Source: Bacillota bacterium (GTDB lineage: Bacteria > Armatimonadota > HRBIN16). From it: a DNA stretch of 64,000 bases. Below the pieces are notes generated by a model that was given only the letters and a program-made list of their open reading frames with translations, made no database searches and was not told the DNA's origin. Made by a program: the position numbers and the translations under genes. Where the stretch lies: positions 62,001-126,000 of the forward strand of contig JAIMBJ010000003.1 in assembly GCA_023511455.1 (NCBI GenBank). Reading direction: 5' to 3'. This document shows positions 49,855 through 58,306 of this stretch, one piece after another (positions within the stretch are counted from its first letter, which is position 1; each line of letters begins with the position of its first letter).

Positions 49855-50799
49855 TCAGCAGCAGGGGATAGGATACTTTCGCGCCAGTTCGGGATGACTG
49901 AAAAACCGCTTGCCGATGACCAGTGGGAAGACCAGGTTCGGCTGGCGTCGTACCGTCTCCAACAGGTCACTCCGCCTGTGGTTCCTGCCCCCATGCCGCC
50001 AAGCGATGCCCGCGCGGTCGAAGGCATCGTACACGCGGTGCCAGCGCAACCAGACTGTCTCAATGTATCGGACCTTAATCACTTCGTGTATCTGACCATC
50101 GCTCATTGCCATCAAGAGTGCCAGCTGCAACATTTCCATCTGTTCGCGGCGTAGCTGCAGCGCGGGAGCTGTGTGCGAGAATAAGTGATGCAGGAACGTG
50201 CCGGGTTGAGCCGGGGTGTCGTGACGGTCTACACCGATGAGATAGCCCTCCCGCCTTTGTGTCCGCAACGAAACCGCCTGCGTCTGGTGGAACAGCCGAA
50301 AGCCCATGCGCAGGTGCACCTGCAGCGCCTGTTCACCGTATACCTCCTTGGTGATAGAGCGTAGATGAAGCCCCTGATGCAGATGCAGGAAGCTGGCGAT
50401 TAGCGGTCGATGCAGCTGTTCCAGCTGGCTCTCACTGAGGTCTTCTCGCCAGCCGTAGAAGGCGATGAGGCCGACCCCATGACCGCGGTGCGCCCGGATG
50501 AACTCGCTGGGGTAAAAAGCGGTGTCAGGGTAACGAAACACGGCACGGACAATGGTTCCCCTGTCATTACGCACGTGTTGGACAAACCCTTCCGATACCG
50601 CTGCACTCAATCCGAAGGCGACCACATGATCCTGCTCATCTACCACCACCGCACTGATTGCCCGCCCCTGTTGCAGCCACTGCTGCCATATCTGCGAGAG
50701 ATACTGCTGCATGCCTGGTGTTTCCAGCTGCGCAGCTTGGCAAAGTGCGACGCACACGGGCAAGTCGTCTGGGACTGTGAATCGCACCTGGAAAGGCAT
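49855..50799 (-). CDS. GNAT-like/LuxR-type HTH protein, putative regulator
   Basis: A 314-residue protein. ATG 50799 has GGAGGTGA upstream, and the longer in-frame start is not supported. The first about 170 residues (FTVPDDLPVCVALCQAAQLETPG ... VVVDEQDHVVAFGLSAAV ... YGEQALQVHLRMGFRL) follow an acetyltransferase-like pattern, including the ending -MGFR, without clear acetyl-CoA loop. Around 240-290 a LuxR-like helix-turn-helix is seen (MEMLQLALLMAMSDGQIHEV, then YIETVWLRWHRVYDAF). It could therefore sense a metabolite and bind DNA. It diverges from the copy-1 promoter element beside it. Confidence 0.6.
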   Translation of the reverse strand: MPFQVRFTVPDDLPVCVALCQAAQLETPGMQQYLSQIWQQWLQQGRAISAVVVDEQDHVVAFGLSAAVSEGFVQHVRNDRGTIVRAVFRYPDTAFYPSEFIRAHRGHGVGLIAFYGWREDLSESQLEQLHRPLIASFLHLHQGLHLRSITKEVYGEQALQVHLRMGFRLFHQTQAVSLRTQRREGYLIGVDRHDTPAQPGTFLHHLFSHTAPALQLRREQMEMLQLALLMAMSDGQIHEVIKVRYIETVWLRWHRVYDAFDRAGIAWRHGGRNHRRSDLLETVRRQPNLVFPLVIGKRFFSHPELARKYPIPCC

Positions 50800-50883
50800 G
50801 ATTGTCACCTCCTGTGGTCTGTTACGCCACTCATTGCATGTTTTCCTGCACGGAGGGGCTGTTCTCTGTGCATTATGCAAAGT

Positions 50884-50990
50884 GAAAGTGTACTTATCGG
50901 TTATCAATGGTTAAGGGAAGAAGACGGGTCTGAAACGTATTGACGTTTCTCTGTGTGGTGTTGTACGATGCCAGTACCCGCTGCAAATTA
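50884..50990 (+). promoter_or_regulatory. Duplicated promoter element, copy 1 (before M48 protease)
   Basis: About 65 nt starting GAAAGTGTACTTATCGG, including the direct repeat TTATC-GG-TTATC and GACGGGTCTGAAACGTA, then TTGACG (50940-50945) and an 18-nt spacer to TACGAT. It is nearly identical to copy 2 at 52084-52178. Sequence identity fades after the -10, and the genes behind differ, so it is a shared control region. Confidence 0.75.
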
Positions 50991-51015
50991 AAAGGACCTA
51001 TACGGAGGAGGTAGG

Positions 51016-51819
51016 ATGATGTCCAGCGTTTCGCAAGCGCTCAGTATATCGGCTCTACGCCACCCGAAAGAGCAGACGTACCTCTTGGTGGGAGCGGTGA
51101 TAGGTGCCATCGTGTGGCTGCTTTTGCTCCCGCTTCTTCTTATGTTGATCTGGTTTGTCATTCCATTCGCGATTGTACTGTGGATTGCGGAGCAGTTCTT
51201 CAGGGCGGAGCTACTGGGCAACGCGGTGAAGGTAAGCGACGAGCAGTATCCAGAGATTCATGCGATTGTCAAGAGTCAAGCTGGAGTTTTGAACCTCGCT
51301 AGTATCCCCGAGGTGTTTGTTATAAACAGTCAGGGGGCGATAAATGCACTTGCCGTCAAGTTTGTCTCGAAGAAGTACGTTATCTTGTATTCGTCTCTGA
51401 TCGACGTGATGCTGGCGCATGGTTCCCTCAAGGAGTTGAGTATGGTGATAGGACATGAGCTCGGGCATCATGCCGTGGGGCACCTTGCCTGGTGGAAGAC
51501 CTTCTTGCTGAAGCCAGCCATGTTCATCCCGTTCTTTGGCGCTGCTTACTCTCGAGCATGTGAGCTGACGGCGGACCGAATCGGGTTGTATTTGTGCGGC
51601 GACAGTGAAGCTGCCCGCAGAGGACTAATCGCTCTGGCGTCGGGAAGCATCTATCTGGCACCCAAGACCGCTGTCAAGGCGTTTACCGAGCAGGAGCGGC
51701 AGATGCCACCGCTATTTGGTTTCCTCCATGATTTATATGCGACTCATCCACGAACAACCAGACGGGTTCTCGAACTGGAGGCAGCGAAGTCTCTCATCGG
51801 AGGTACTCAGAATGGCTAA
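51016..51819 (+). CDS. M48-family membrane metalloprotease (HtpX-like)
   Basis: A 267-residue protease. The N-terminus has two closely packed TM segments (about 22-58), followed by a cytoplasmic catalytic domain with HELGH (147-151), and E183 (ACELTAD) as third zinc ligand. The C-terminal ATHPRTTRRVLELE is typical of M48. GGAGGTAG lies just before the tandem ATGs (51016 and 51019). It resembles HtpX, which removes damaged membrane proteins, but is shorter. Overlaps the next small gene by 8 nt. Confidence 0.9.
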   Translation: MMSSVSQALSISALRHPKEQTYLLVGAVIGAIVWLLLLPLLLMLIWFVIPFAIVLWIAEQFFRAELLGNAVKVSDEQYPEIHAIVKSQAGVLNLASIPEVFVINSQGAINALAVKFVSKKYVILYSSLIDVMLAHGSLKELSMVIGHELGHHAVGHLAWWKTFLLKPAMFIPFFGAAYSRACELTADRIGLYLCGDSEAARRGLIALASGSIYLAPKTAVKAFTEQERQMPPLFGFLHDLYATHPRTTRRVLELEAAKSLIGGTQNG

Positions 51820-52003
51820 GAAGAAGATCGGATTAGAAGACAAGGACGGTCATTGGCACGAGGCAACGTACTATCCGGACAGCAGAGAGGTTTACTTGAA
51901 GGGTAGCTACGTGGGGAGAGCCAGCACAGTAGACGACGCAATCACTGTGGTCAGGCAAATACTCAATAAGCAGGTCAAACGCATCGAAATATCGGATGCA
52001 TAG
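51812..52003 (+). CDS. Small uncharacterised protein, coupled to M48 protease
   Basis: A 63-residue soluble protein with GGAGG 8 nt before ATG 51812. The start lies within the end of the protease gene. It reads as beta-beta-beta-alpha: GHWHEATYYPDSREVYLKG, then a helix with DAITVVRQIL and a final strand KRIEISDA. I know of no family. The tight overlap suggests a partner or adaptor of the protease, as inference. Confidence 0.7.
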   Translation: MAKKKIGLEDKDGHWHEATYYPDSREVYLKGSYVGRASTVDDAITVVRQILNKQVKRIEISDA

Positions 52004-52083
52004 CGAGCGCAGATAAATAGCACCAGAGTGAGAGGACGACCCGTCTCTGTTATTTCATTCTTGCGATGATAAACAATCGGACC

Positions 52084-52178
52084 GAAAGTGTACTTATCGG
52101 TTATCAATGGTTAAGGGAAAAGACGGGTCTAAAACGTATTGACGTTCCCTGTGTCGCGCTGTATTCTATAAGCACCTG
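52084..52178 (+). promoter_or_regulatory. Duplicated promoter element, copy 2 (before lipoprotein genes)
   Basis: Nearly identical to copy 1 for about 65 nt up to TTGACG (52139-52144), then a 17-nt spacer and TATTCT. One base is deleted relative to copy 1 in AAGGGAA-AAGACGG. It is about 110 nt upstream of the hydrolase ATG. Confidence 0.75.
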
Positions 52179-52287
52179 CTGCAGTTTAGAGCAACCTTTC
52201 GATTTGTTGACACAAGAGTAGTCGCCGGGCAAGCCGGTTCGCAGTAATCCGAGATGGGTGTTACATTCGATAAGGGAGGGGAGAGAA

Positions 52288-53817
52288 ATGCAAGCGCTGC
52301 GCACTATGGGCAAAGTCTGGGCCGCAAGCGTATTGGTGCTCGCCCTGTGGCTGACTAATGGTTGCGGAGGGGGTGCTGGTATAAACGAACCACCCAAACC
52401 GCTTTGGGAAACCACTCGCGTTGTTGGACCTGAAGGCACCACCATTGAGACCCCCCAACAGTACGGCGCGAAGGTGGAAGTCGCGCCGGGTACATTCGAT
52501 TCCGCCACTCAACTTCGTGTTCAAGTCTACCCACCGGAGGTAGCAGCGGGCAATCTTCCCCAAGGTGTAGCTCCCGCCAGCTACGTTGTCCGGATGGACT
52601 TTGAAGACACCCCTTCTGGTCAACAAGGGAACATATCTATATCATTAACTCTCCAAGCATCACGCCAAAGTGGTGATATGTGGTACTTGTTTTCCACAAT
52701 TCCACAGAACAAAAATACAACTCCTGCCGTTGTGCTCAAGGGCTGGCACACATCAAAAGTTGGTCAGGAATTGAGGATTGACCTCTCCCAAGAAGACATT
52801 AAAAAGCTTCTTGAGCGGCTCTCGCAACCGCCGTATTTGCACTCGTTAACAACAGGAATGTACACGTACAACAGCAAACCTGCCCAAATCAGTCCTCGAG
52901 GACTGGTTAAATACGACCCACCAAGCCATAAATGGCGGGCTGACAATCCAGTTTGGAGCAATAAGCGCATTGCCATCCTTTTGCATGGTATGAAAAATGA
53001 CATTGATAACATGTTAGATCTTGCCAAAGTTCTGCATGGTTACCGTGTCTATGACGAAATTTGGGGGTTTGATTACGACTGGAGTAGACACATTGATGAA
53101 AACGGCGAAGACCTTGGTATCGAAGTTGGTATAGCGTTGAAAAAGGCTGACAGACCGGCTCGGATAGATCTTTACGGACACAGTATGGGAGGCCTAGTAG
53201 CCCGGTGGGCATTAGAAAAGGAGGGTGCTTCACCATTTGTAGAGAGGCTTTTTACTTTCGGAACACCCCACCTTGGGGTGCCTATCGATGACCCAACAAA
53301 TTTGCCAGGAAAGTGGGATTGGTTTCTCTATAACGCTATTCCGTGGCTAAGAGGTCTCAATACGGATGGTGTGAAAGATTTACTGGAACCCGGCAGTTCT
53401 TTCTTGGACAAACTGAATGACCACACTCCCGCTGCTAAGAATACGGTGTACATAGTGTTTGCCGGAACTAAATTTGAGGACTATTTGGGGAAATGTTTTT
53501 CGCGAAGTTGCTACACCGTAGGTATGTGGGCTTCTACACATGTATACAACACGCAGCTGCTGCTTGATGGAATCGTTGCCGTGTACAGCGCAGCGCCATT
53601 AGTATCGCCTAATCCTGTTGACAATGATTGGGCACGCCAAGTGATGCAGAATCAGGGATGGGGTGACATCACAAAACTGAAAGGCGCATACTGGGTGCTG
53701 GGCACACAGAATTTCTTGCTCGACCAAAACCACTCAGAGATCAAAGTGCCGAAGAAGGGCGCAGAAGATGCCCTAGTTCCTAGTGTCATAGATAACACGA
53801 ACATCGTGATACGATAG
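52288..53817 (+). CDS. Lipoprotein alpha/beta hydrolase (lipase/esterase-like), lower GC
   Basis: A 509-residue lipoprotein. GGGAGGGGAG precedes ATG 52288. Lipobox LTNGC with C26. A beta-sandwich region (about 35-190) is followed by an alpha/beta hydrolase: ILLHGM (229-234) supplies the oxyanion strand, and GHSMG (296-300) supplies the nucleophile S298. FGTPHLGV and DALVPS follow with candidate Asp/His. From about 52600 onward the coding sequence is visibly more AT-rich and uses codons such as ATA, TTA and AGA, unlike its neighbours, suggesting acquisition. Substrate unknown. Confidence 0.83.
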   Translation: MQALRTMGKVWAASVLVLALWLTNGCGGGAGINEPPKPLWETTRVVGPEGTTIETPQQYGAKVEVAPGTFDSATQLRVQVYPPEVAAGNLPQGVAPASYVVRMDFEDTPSGQQGNISISLTLQASRQSGDMWYLFSTIPQNKNTTPAVVLKGWHTSKVGQELRIDLSQEDIKKLLERLSQPPYLHSLTTGMYTYNSKPAQISPRGLVKYDPPSHKWRADNPVWSNKRIAILLHGMKNDIDNMLDLAKVLHGYRVYDEIWGFDYDWSRHIDENGEDLGIEVGIALKKADRPARIDLYGHSMGGLVARWALEKEGASPFVERLFTFGTPHLGVPIDDPTNLPGKWDWFLYNAIPWLRGLNTDGVKDLLEPGSSFLDKLNDHTPAAKNTVYIVFAGTKFEDYLGKCFSRSCYTVGMWASTHVYNTQLLLDGIVAVYSAAPLVSPNPVDNDWARQVMQNQGWGDITKLKGAYWVLGTQNFLLDQNHSEIKVPKKGAEDALVPSVIDNTNIVIR

Positions 53818-53832
53818 CGGAGGATGATGGCG

Positions 53833-55161
53833 ATGCAAAACACACTTCGTACTGCCTCGTGGTGGTTGCTCTTGCTCAGTACAGTATTAATCCCTGTCGG
53901 TTGCGGCGGAGGGGGAAAGATTCACTCGCCGACCGATCCCGACACAGAGCAGTTAGGTGCGACTGCTGCTTTCATCATTCGTTGGCCGCGCACGCGGCTG
54001 ATACCGGATGGAACCAATCGCATCATCATATATGCGCACCACCAGCAAGCGAGAACAGCCTTCGCCTATGTGAAGGATCGGAGCGGTTCGGCGACGGAAG
54101 AGCGTATCAGCGTGGCAATCCCCTATGGCCAAGGCATCACCTTCAGCGCGGAAGCACGAAGGGTTCCGACGACCAAATACCACAATGTCCATCGCTTACC
54201 ATTGAACCATCCTGATCTACGGGGGGGCGACCTGCTCGGGAGCGGGCACGATGGAACAGCACATAATGTGATGTATAAAAGTGTAGTCACCGCAACGGTT
54301 GAAATTCAGGCACCAGGAACCCCCGACCCCGGAACCGCTCGCGTAGACATTCGGGTGAACCAGGTCCTAGCCGACTTCTTCCCGCTGGTGCTGGTGTTGG
54401 AGTTGATACGCGACCAAGATGGCAATCCTATTACCAACCTCAATAGAAGCAACTTCGAAATTTGGGAAGACGGCGTGCCAGCCATCATCACGGATGTGCG
54501 CGTGATCACGCAAGGCGCAACAGACCTGTCCGCGTGCCTGGTGCTGGATCGCAGTGGCAGTATGGCGGGCCAACCGAATGCAGACCTTGAGCAAGCCGCA
54601 TCTACTTTCGTGAACCTGATGGGCAATCGCGATTATGGAGCTGTTATCAACTTCTCCTATTACCACTCGATAGAGCTTTCGCAAGACTTCACTCAGGATA
54701 AAAACGCCTTGCTTGCTGCGATAAACGGACGTAGCGCGGCTGGCGCCACAGCGCTCTATTCGGCGATATGGCTCGGTCTAGAGGCTACCGCTCGGCAGCA
54801 GGGAGCAAAGGCTGTGATCGCGATGACCGATGGCAGAGACAATAACAGTGACAAAAGCGTCGATGACCTAATTACTCGCGCCACGCAAACAGGTATCCCT
54901 GTTTTCACGGTTGGCTTGGGTGATGTGGATGCATCCTCTCTGCAACGATTGGCGAATGAAACAGGCGGGCTTTATTTCTTCGCTCCCAGTTCAGACCAGC
55001 TGGAGGTAATTTACCGACGAATCTCGCGTCAGTTGCAGGGAGCGATCCAAATTACCTTCATCAGTCCTGATCCACAACCGGCTGGGAGAACGCGGAATTT
55101 AGTGATCCGGTATCGCTACGGTCAATTCCAGGGGGAAACCACGTCCCAGTACACTTATTAG
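53833..55161 (+). CDS. VWA-domain lipoprotein
   Basis: A 442-residue exported protein. Of three clustered ATGs, 53833 has GGAGG at the best distance (9 nt). Lipobox IPVGC with C24. Residues about 30-180 form an uncharacterised beta-rich region. A von Willebrand A domain follows (about 183-420) with MIDAS DRSGS (239-243), ATALYSAIWLGL and the ITDGRD-like MTDGRDNN. The part before it has NLNRSNFEIWEDG, the VWFA-related phrase found in secreted VWA proteins. It follows the hydrolase by 15 nt, so both are probably made together. Confidence 0.9.
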   Translation: MQNTLRTASWWLLLLSTVLIPVGCGGGGKIHSPTDPDTEQLGATAAFIIRWPRTRLIPDGTNRIIIYAHHQQARTAFAYVKDRSGSATEERISVAIPYGQGITFSAEARRVPTTKYHNVHRLPLNHPDLRGGDLLGSGHDGTAHNVMYKSVVTATVEIQAPGTPDPGTARVDIRVNQVLADFFPLVLVLELIRDQDGNPITNLNRSNFEIWEDGVPAIITDVRVITQGATDLSACLVLDRSGSMAGQPNADLEQAASTFVNLMGNRDYGAVINFSYYHSIELSQDFTQDKNALLAAINGRSAAGATALYSAIWLGLEATARQQGAKAVIAMTDGRDNNSDKSVDDLITRATQTGIPVFTVGLGDVDASSLQRLANETGGLYFFAPSSDQLEVIYRRISRQLQGAIQITFISPDPQPAGRTRNLVIRYRYGQFQGETTSQYTY

Positions 55162-55172
55162 GAGGTTACCAC

Positions 55173-55719
55173 ATGAACACCTGTCCCGTGTGTCACAATC
55201 AGGTGCCCGTTGGGACACGATGATGTCCGCTGTGCCGCGTCAACCTGCTCAACCCGGAGGTGCGACTGGCTCCGCCGAGTAAGCGCCTCGGCGCCTACTT
55301 CTTCGATGTGCTCATACCCACGTTGGTGATTTGGATTATCATCTGCGGCGGCGGTGGGCTGACCCTCGGGTTGGCAGCGGCGTCTTCCGAAACCGTCGGC
55401 AGCGAGACAGCGGCGGGCGTTGCCGTCGGGGTAGGAACGCTGGTCATGCTGTTTTGCATTTTTGGCGCATGTGTTCTGGGCGCTGTGGCTGTTCGCCCAG
55501 CGTACCACCCCAGGTAAACAGGTCTTGAGAATGTACGTTATGAAAGCGGATGGAGACCGCGCCAAGTTTGGGACGATGCTTTTGCGCGCGATAATCGGCA
55601 AGTTTCCCTCGTCCCCGATATTCTACCTCGGCTTTCTCGCTATCATACTGGACAAGGAATGGCAGGGGTGGCCCGATAAGCTGGCGAGTACATTCGTGGT
55701 AGAGGAGTTCGTAACCTAG
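55173..55719 (+). pseudogene. Decayed zinc-ribbon/RDD membrane protein gene
   Basis: ATG 55173 with GGAGGT reads M-N-T-C-P-V-C-H-N-Q-V-P-V-G-T-R, then TGA (55221-55223), then C-P-L-C-R-V. The stop sits exactly where the second CPLC of a zinc ribbon would normally follow an aromatic residue, so it is a nonsense mutation. Past it, the frame continues with RLAPPSKRLGAYFFDVLIPT and two TM helices of an RDD domain. Near 55450-55480 coding switches frame by +1 to WALWLFAQRTTPGK ... GWPDKLAST, the RDD ending, and stops at 55719. Two lesions make it a pseudogene. It follows the VWA gene directly. Confidence 0.85.
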
Positions 55720-56119
55720 GGGGCCAGTGACTGTTCTGTAACCCCGGGGTCCGAGGTAGAGGGCGAATTAGAAGGCGTGCGCGTCGCGTTATTGCCATCA
55801 GACAGGCGTTAACAGCCGCGGGTCTCATGTTAGTGGCGCCGTTCACTGGGAAATCGAGCTTTCGCGGTTGGACGCATACCGAGTGCTGGCACGCCGTATC
55901 GGAGAGACCGAAGGCACGGTTCAGGGGAACCGCATCACGTGGAAGGTTGCAGCTGATGAGACAGTGTGGCGCAGGCTGCCGCTACCGTAACCGAGGTGGG
56001 CGCACTGTGGCTGGCTGGCGCGGTTGCCCGGACGACGGCGAGGGCGTGTGTCCGCCCGCTGCGCGCAGTGCGGTGCGATGGTCGCGGGGGATGAATAACG
56101 CCCACTGGCAGACTGACCC

Positions 56120-56150
56120 ACAGCGGGGCGGAGTAACACCGCCCCGCTGT
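56120..56150. terminator. Perfect 12-bp hairpin, possible terminator
   Basis: ACAGCGGGGCGG/CCGCCCCGCTGT with a 7-nt loop. No T-run follows on either strand, so termination is not certain. Confidence 0.45.
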
Positions 56151-56240
56151 CCTGAATCTCTGTTAGCCCTGCGGAGATCCTGCAAGACAAGATAAGAGTA
56201 TCCAGCGCGAAAATTTTCGTGCCGTTCCCCCAAAAACCCC

Positions 56241-56269
56241 TTGACATGTCTGCGCGGATTATTTATAGT
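56241..56269 (+). promoter_or_regulatory. Promoter of LacI/prepilin module 2
   Basis: Perfect TTGACA (56241-56246), 17-nt spacer and TATAGT (56264-56269), 38 nt before the repressor ATG. Confidence 0.8.
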
Positions 56270-56275
56270 AGATGC

Positions 56276-56287
56276 GTAAACGCTTAC
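56276..56287 (+). promoter_or_regulatory. LacI-type operator, imperfect palindrome
   Basis: GTAAACGCTTAC, a 12-bp inverted repeat with two mismatched bases and a central CG. It sits 6 nt after the -10 box, the same arrangement as the operator of module 1 but with different sequence. Confidence 0.7.
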
Positions 56288-56306
56288 ACAACGAAAAAGG
56301 GCAATT

Positions 56307-57332
56307 ATGACCATTGAGGAGTTCGCACGTAAAATCGGGGTGTCCAGCGCCACCGTTTCGCGGGCAATCCACGGCAAGGGGCGCATCAGTCCGCAGACGC
56401 GCCAGATGGTGCTGCAGCGCATGGAGGAACTGGGCTTTACGCCCAACCTGCACGCGCAGAACCTGGCGCACCGGCGCAGCCGCACCATCGGGCTGGAGTA
56501 TCTGGGGCGCACCGAGGTGCTTTCCGATATGTTCCTGATTGCGCTGGCGCGGGGCATCCAGCGGGTGCTGACCCAACACGGCTATAACCTGCTGCTGAAC
56601 CCTGTGGGAGTGGTGCACGAACGCGAGAGCCTGCTGCGGCGATGGGCGCACTCACGGGCGGTGGATGGCGCCATCGTGGTAGGCGACCCCGATGTGAGCG
56701 TGGACTGGCTGCAGAAGCTGGTCACGCAGAAGACCTTCTGCGTGGTGATTGTGCATCATCCGCCGCCGCCACTGCCCAACGTGGGCTGTGTGACGCTGGA
56801 TTTGTCGCGGGGCATTGCGCAGGTGGCGGAGTTGCTGTGTTCGCTGGGACACTGTCGGGTGGGCTATATCGGCAGTATCGAGCCGGACCCGGTATTGCCC
56901 ATGTTCCAGAAGCAGGTGGCACGGCACGGTGGAGAGGTGCATCCCCAGCACATCGTGTACGCGGGCAGGACGCCGGAGGAGGGTGCGCTGGCAGCCCAAC
57001 AACTGCTGCAGGGGGAACCCCGCCCAACTGCCACCTTCGTGCGAACCGATGTGCTGGCAATTGGGGTGCTTCGTGCGGTGCGGGCGATGGGGCTGCGCGT
57101 GCCGGAGGACGTCTCCCTGGTATCGCACGACGATGTGCCGCTGGCACAGTTTACCGACCCGCCGCTCACCACCGTGCGGGTGGATTACGAGGCGCTTGGC
57201 AAATCGGCGGTGGAGATGTTGCTGGCGATGCTGGAACGCAAGCCGGTGGCGCTGTCGCACACGGTGCACACCACGCTCATCCAGCGCGCCACGGTCGCGC
57301 CGCCTTTGCATCATACACTCTATCGCGATTAG
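56307..57332 (+). CDS. LacI-family transcriptional regulator, module 2
   Basis: A 341-residue repressor. HTH TIEEFARKIGVSSATVSRAI (2-21) and a hinge region (LGFTPNLHAQNLAHRRSRTIGLEY) are followed by the sugar-binding-type ligand domain: AVDGAIVVGD, LGHCRVGYIGS, ATFVRTDVLAIGVLRAV and VSLVSHDDVPLAQFTDPPLTTVRVD. It shares the architecture of the module 1 protein but differs in sequence, so a different ligand and operator are likely. Its prepilin gene starts 12 nt later. The stop is TAG followed by GGAGGG. Confidence 0.93.
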   Translation: MTIEEFARKIGVSSATVSRAIHGKGRISPQTRQMVLQRMEELGFTPNLHAQNLAHRRSRTIGLEYLGRTEVLSDMFLIALARGIQRVLTQHGYNLLLNPVGVVHERESLLRRWAHSRAVDGAIVVGDPDVSVDWLQKLVTQKTFCVVIVHHPPPPLPNVGCVTLDLSRGIAQVAELLCSLGHCRVGYIGSIEPDPVLPMFQKQVARHGGEVHPQHIVYAGRTPEEGALAAQQLLQGEPRPTATFVRTDVLAIGVLRAVRAMGLRVPEDVSLVSHDDVPLAQFTDPPLTTVRVDYEALGKSAVEMLLAMLERKPVALSHTVHTTLIQRATVAPPLHHTLYRD

Positions 57333-57344
57333 GAGGGATACACC

Positions 57345-58082
57345 ATGCGTCACACGTCTCGGAGCAAGGGCTTTACGCTCATCGAACTGCTCGTCGTCAT
57401 CGCGATTATCGCGATACTGGCGGCAATCCTGTTCCCGGTGTTCGCACAGGCGCGCGAGCGCGCGCGGGCGGCAAGCTGTCTGTCCAACATGAAGCAGTTT
57501 GGTCTCGCCATCCAGATGTACAAGCAGGACTATGACGAGACCTACTCCGGGCCGTTCATCTACTACGGTGCCTGGGGCGACTGCAATCAGCTCGTGTGGT
57601 TCCCCGACCTGCACATGCCCTACGTGAAGAACCGCCAGCTGAAAGTATGTCCTTCCGGGCGGGAGTACACGACCTTCGCCGCTCCCAACACGATGGATGA
57701 ACCCGGCACCTGCGGCTGGGGCGACCCCGGCAACGGGCGATACTACTTCAGCTACAAGTGGAACAGCATCTGGGCATGGCCCTGCACCGACCCCAATCCC
57801 AACTGGAGCTGGTCAAAGTTTGGCTTCAAGCACTATCTGTCTGAAGGCGCAGTGGAGGAGCCTGCGGGCACCATCCTGCTGATGGACGGCTCGTGGCCCG
57901 AGACATGGGCGGACTGCGACGCCGACCCCATCTGGAACCATCAGAACGTGTGGTGGGGACCGCCGACCATCGTGTACCGGCACTTTGACGGCTTCAACGC
58001 CACGCACGGCGATGGGCACGCCAAGTACTATCGCAAGGCGTCCACGCGCTGGGGCCAGTGGACGGTGCAGGCGGGCGACTAG
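57345..58082 (+). CDS. Prepilin-like protein (DUF1559/H-X9-DG family), module 2
   Basis: A 245-residue type IV pilin-like protein. Leader MRHTSRSKG ending in Gly, then [20 protein letters not shown] with Glu at mature +5, followed by [31 protein letters not shown] is typical. [13 protein letters not shown] is a complete H-X9-DG motif near the end. The soluble part is Trp-, Tyr- and Pro-rich. AGGAGGG gives good ribosome binding. It is in one operon with the LacI gene and the small membrane protein. Function: probably a pseudopilin-type surface or secretion component. Confidence 0.92.
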   Translation: MRHTSRSKGFTLIELLVVIAIIAILAAILFPVFAQARERARAASCLSNMKQFGLAIQMYKQDYDETYSGPFIYYGAWGDCNQLVWFPDLHMPYVKNRQLKVCPSGREYTTFAAPNTMDEPGTCGWGDPGNGRYYFSYKWNSIWAWPCTDPNPNWSWSKFGFKHYLSEGAVEEPAGTILLMDGSWPETWADCDADPIWNHQNVWWGPPTIVYRHFDGFNATHGDGHAKYYRKASTRWGQWTVQAGD

Positions 58083-58091
58083 GAGGACGAG

Positions 58092-58298
58092 ATGGCATCG
58101 CCGTTGAAGCGTGAGGTGTCGCCGGTGGTGGCGGTAGTGGTTGTCGTGGTGGTGCTGGGACTTATCTTCGGAGCGTACTGGTACCTGACCGCGACGAAAG
58201 AGTCTGACCAACCCGCCCGCCCGCTTCAACCTCCACCAAGCGTCACCATGCCACAGGGAGCAGGCGCGGGCAGCGCACCGTCAACTGCACCTCGTTAG
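58092..58298 (+). CDS. Small single-pass membrane protein, module 2
   Basis: A 68-residue protein with AGGAGG 6 nt before the ATG. MASPLKREVSPVVAVVVVVV, one TM helix to about 30, then a Pro/Ser/Ala-rich tail. It aligns with the small protein at 21416 (RE-h-x-P-x-VAV plus Val-rich helix and Pro-rich tail), which also follows a prepilin. Unnamed family; likely partner of the prepilin. Confidence 0.8.
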   Translation: MASPLKREVSPVVAVVVVVVVLGLIFGAYWYLTATKESDQPARPLQPPPSVTMPQGAGAGSAPSTAPR

Positions 58299-58306
58299 CG
58301 ACACAC

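Larger units (their letters stand above)
55720..56306. other. Degenerate region with gene remnants and hairpin
   Basis: 587 nt without an intact gene. A frame open from 55772 to TAA 55990 reads HWEIELSRLDAYRVLARRI and GETEGTVQGNRITWKVAA, which look like real protein, but it has no start codon. Downstream another frame contains C-A-Q-C-G-A-M-V-A-G-D-E. They are probably pieces of one or two decayed genes, possibly related to the zinc-ribbon gene before it. The region ends with a hairpin at 56120 and the module 2 promoter. Confidence 0.6.

Noticed and set aside
55221-55223. Selenocysteine or recoded Trp at the TGA in the zinc ribbon
   Set aside because: The expected residue is not a redox Cys, no SECIS-like stem is evident, and a second lesion (frameshift) shows the gene is decayed.
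56120-56150. Mobile-element end at the 12-bp palindrome
   Set aside because: No matching second copy or target duplication in the window; it is more simply a hairpin.
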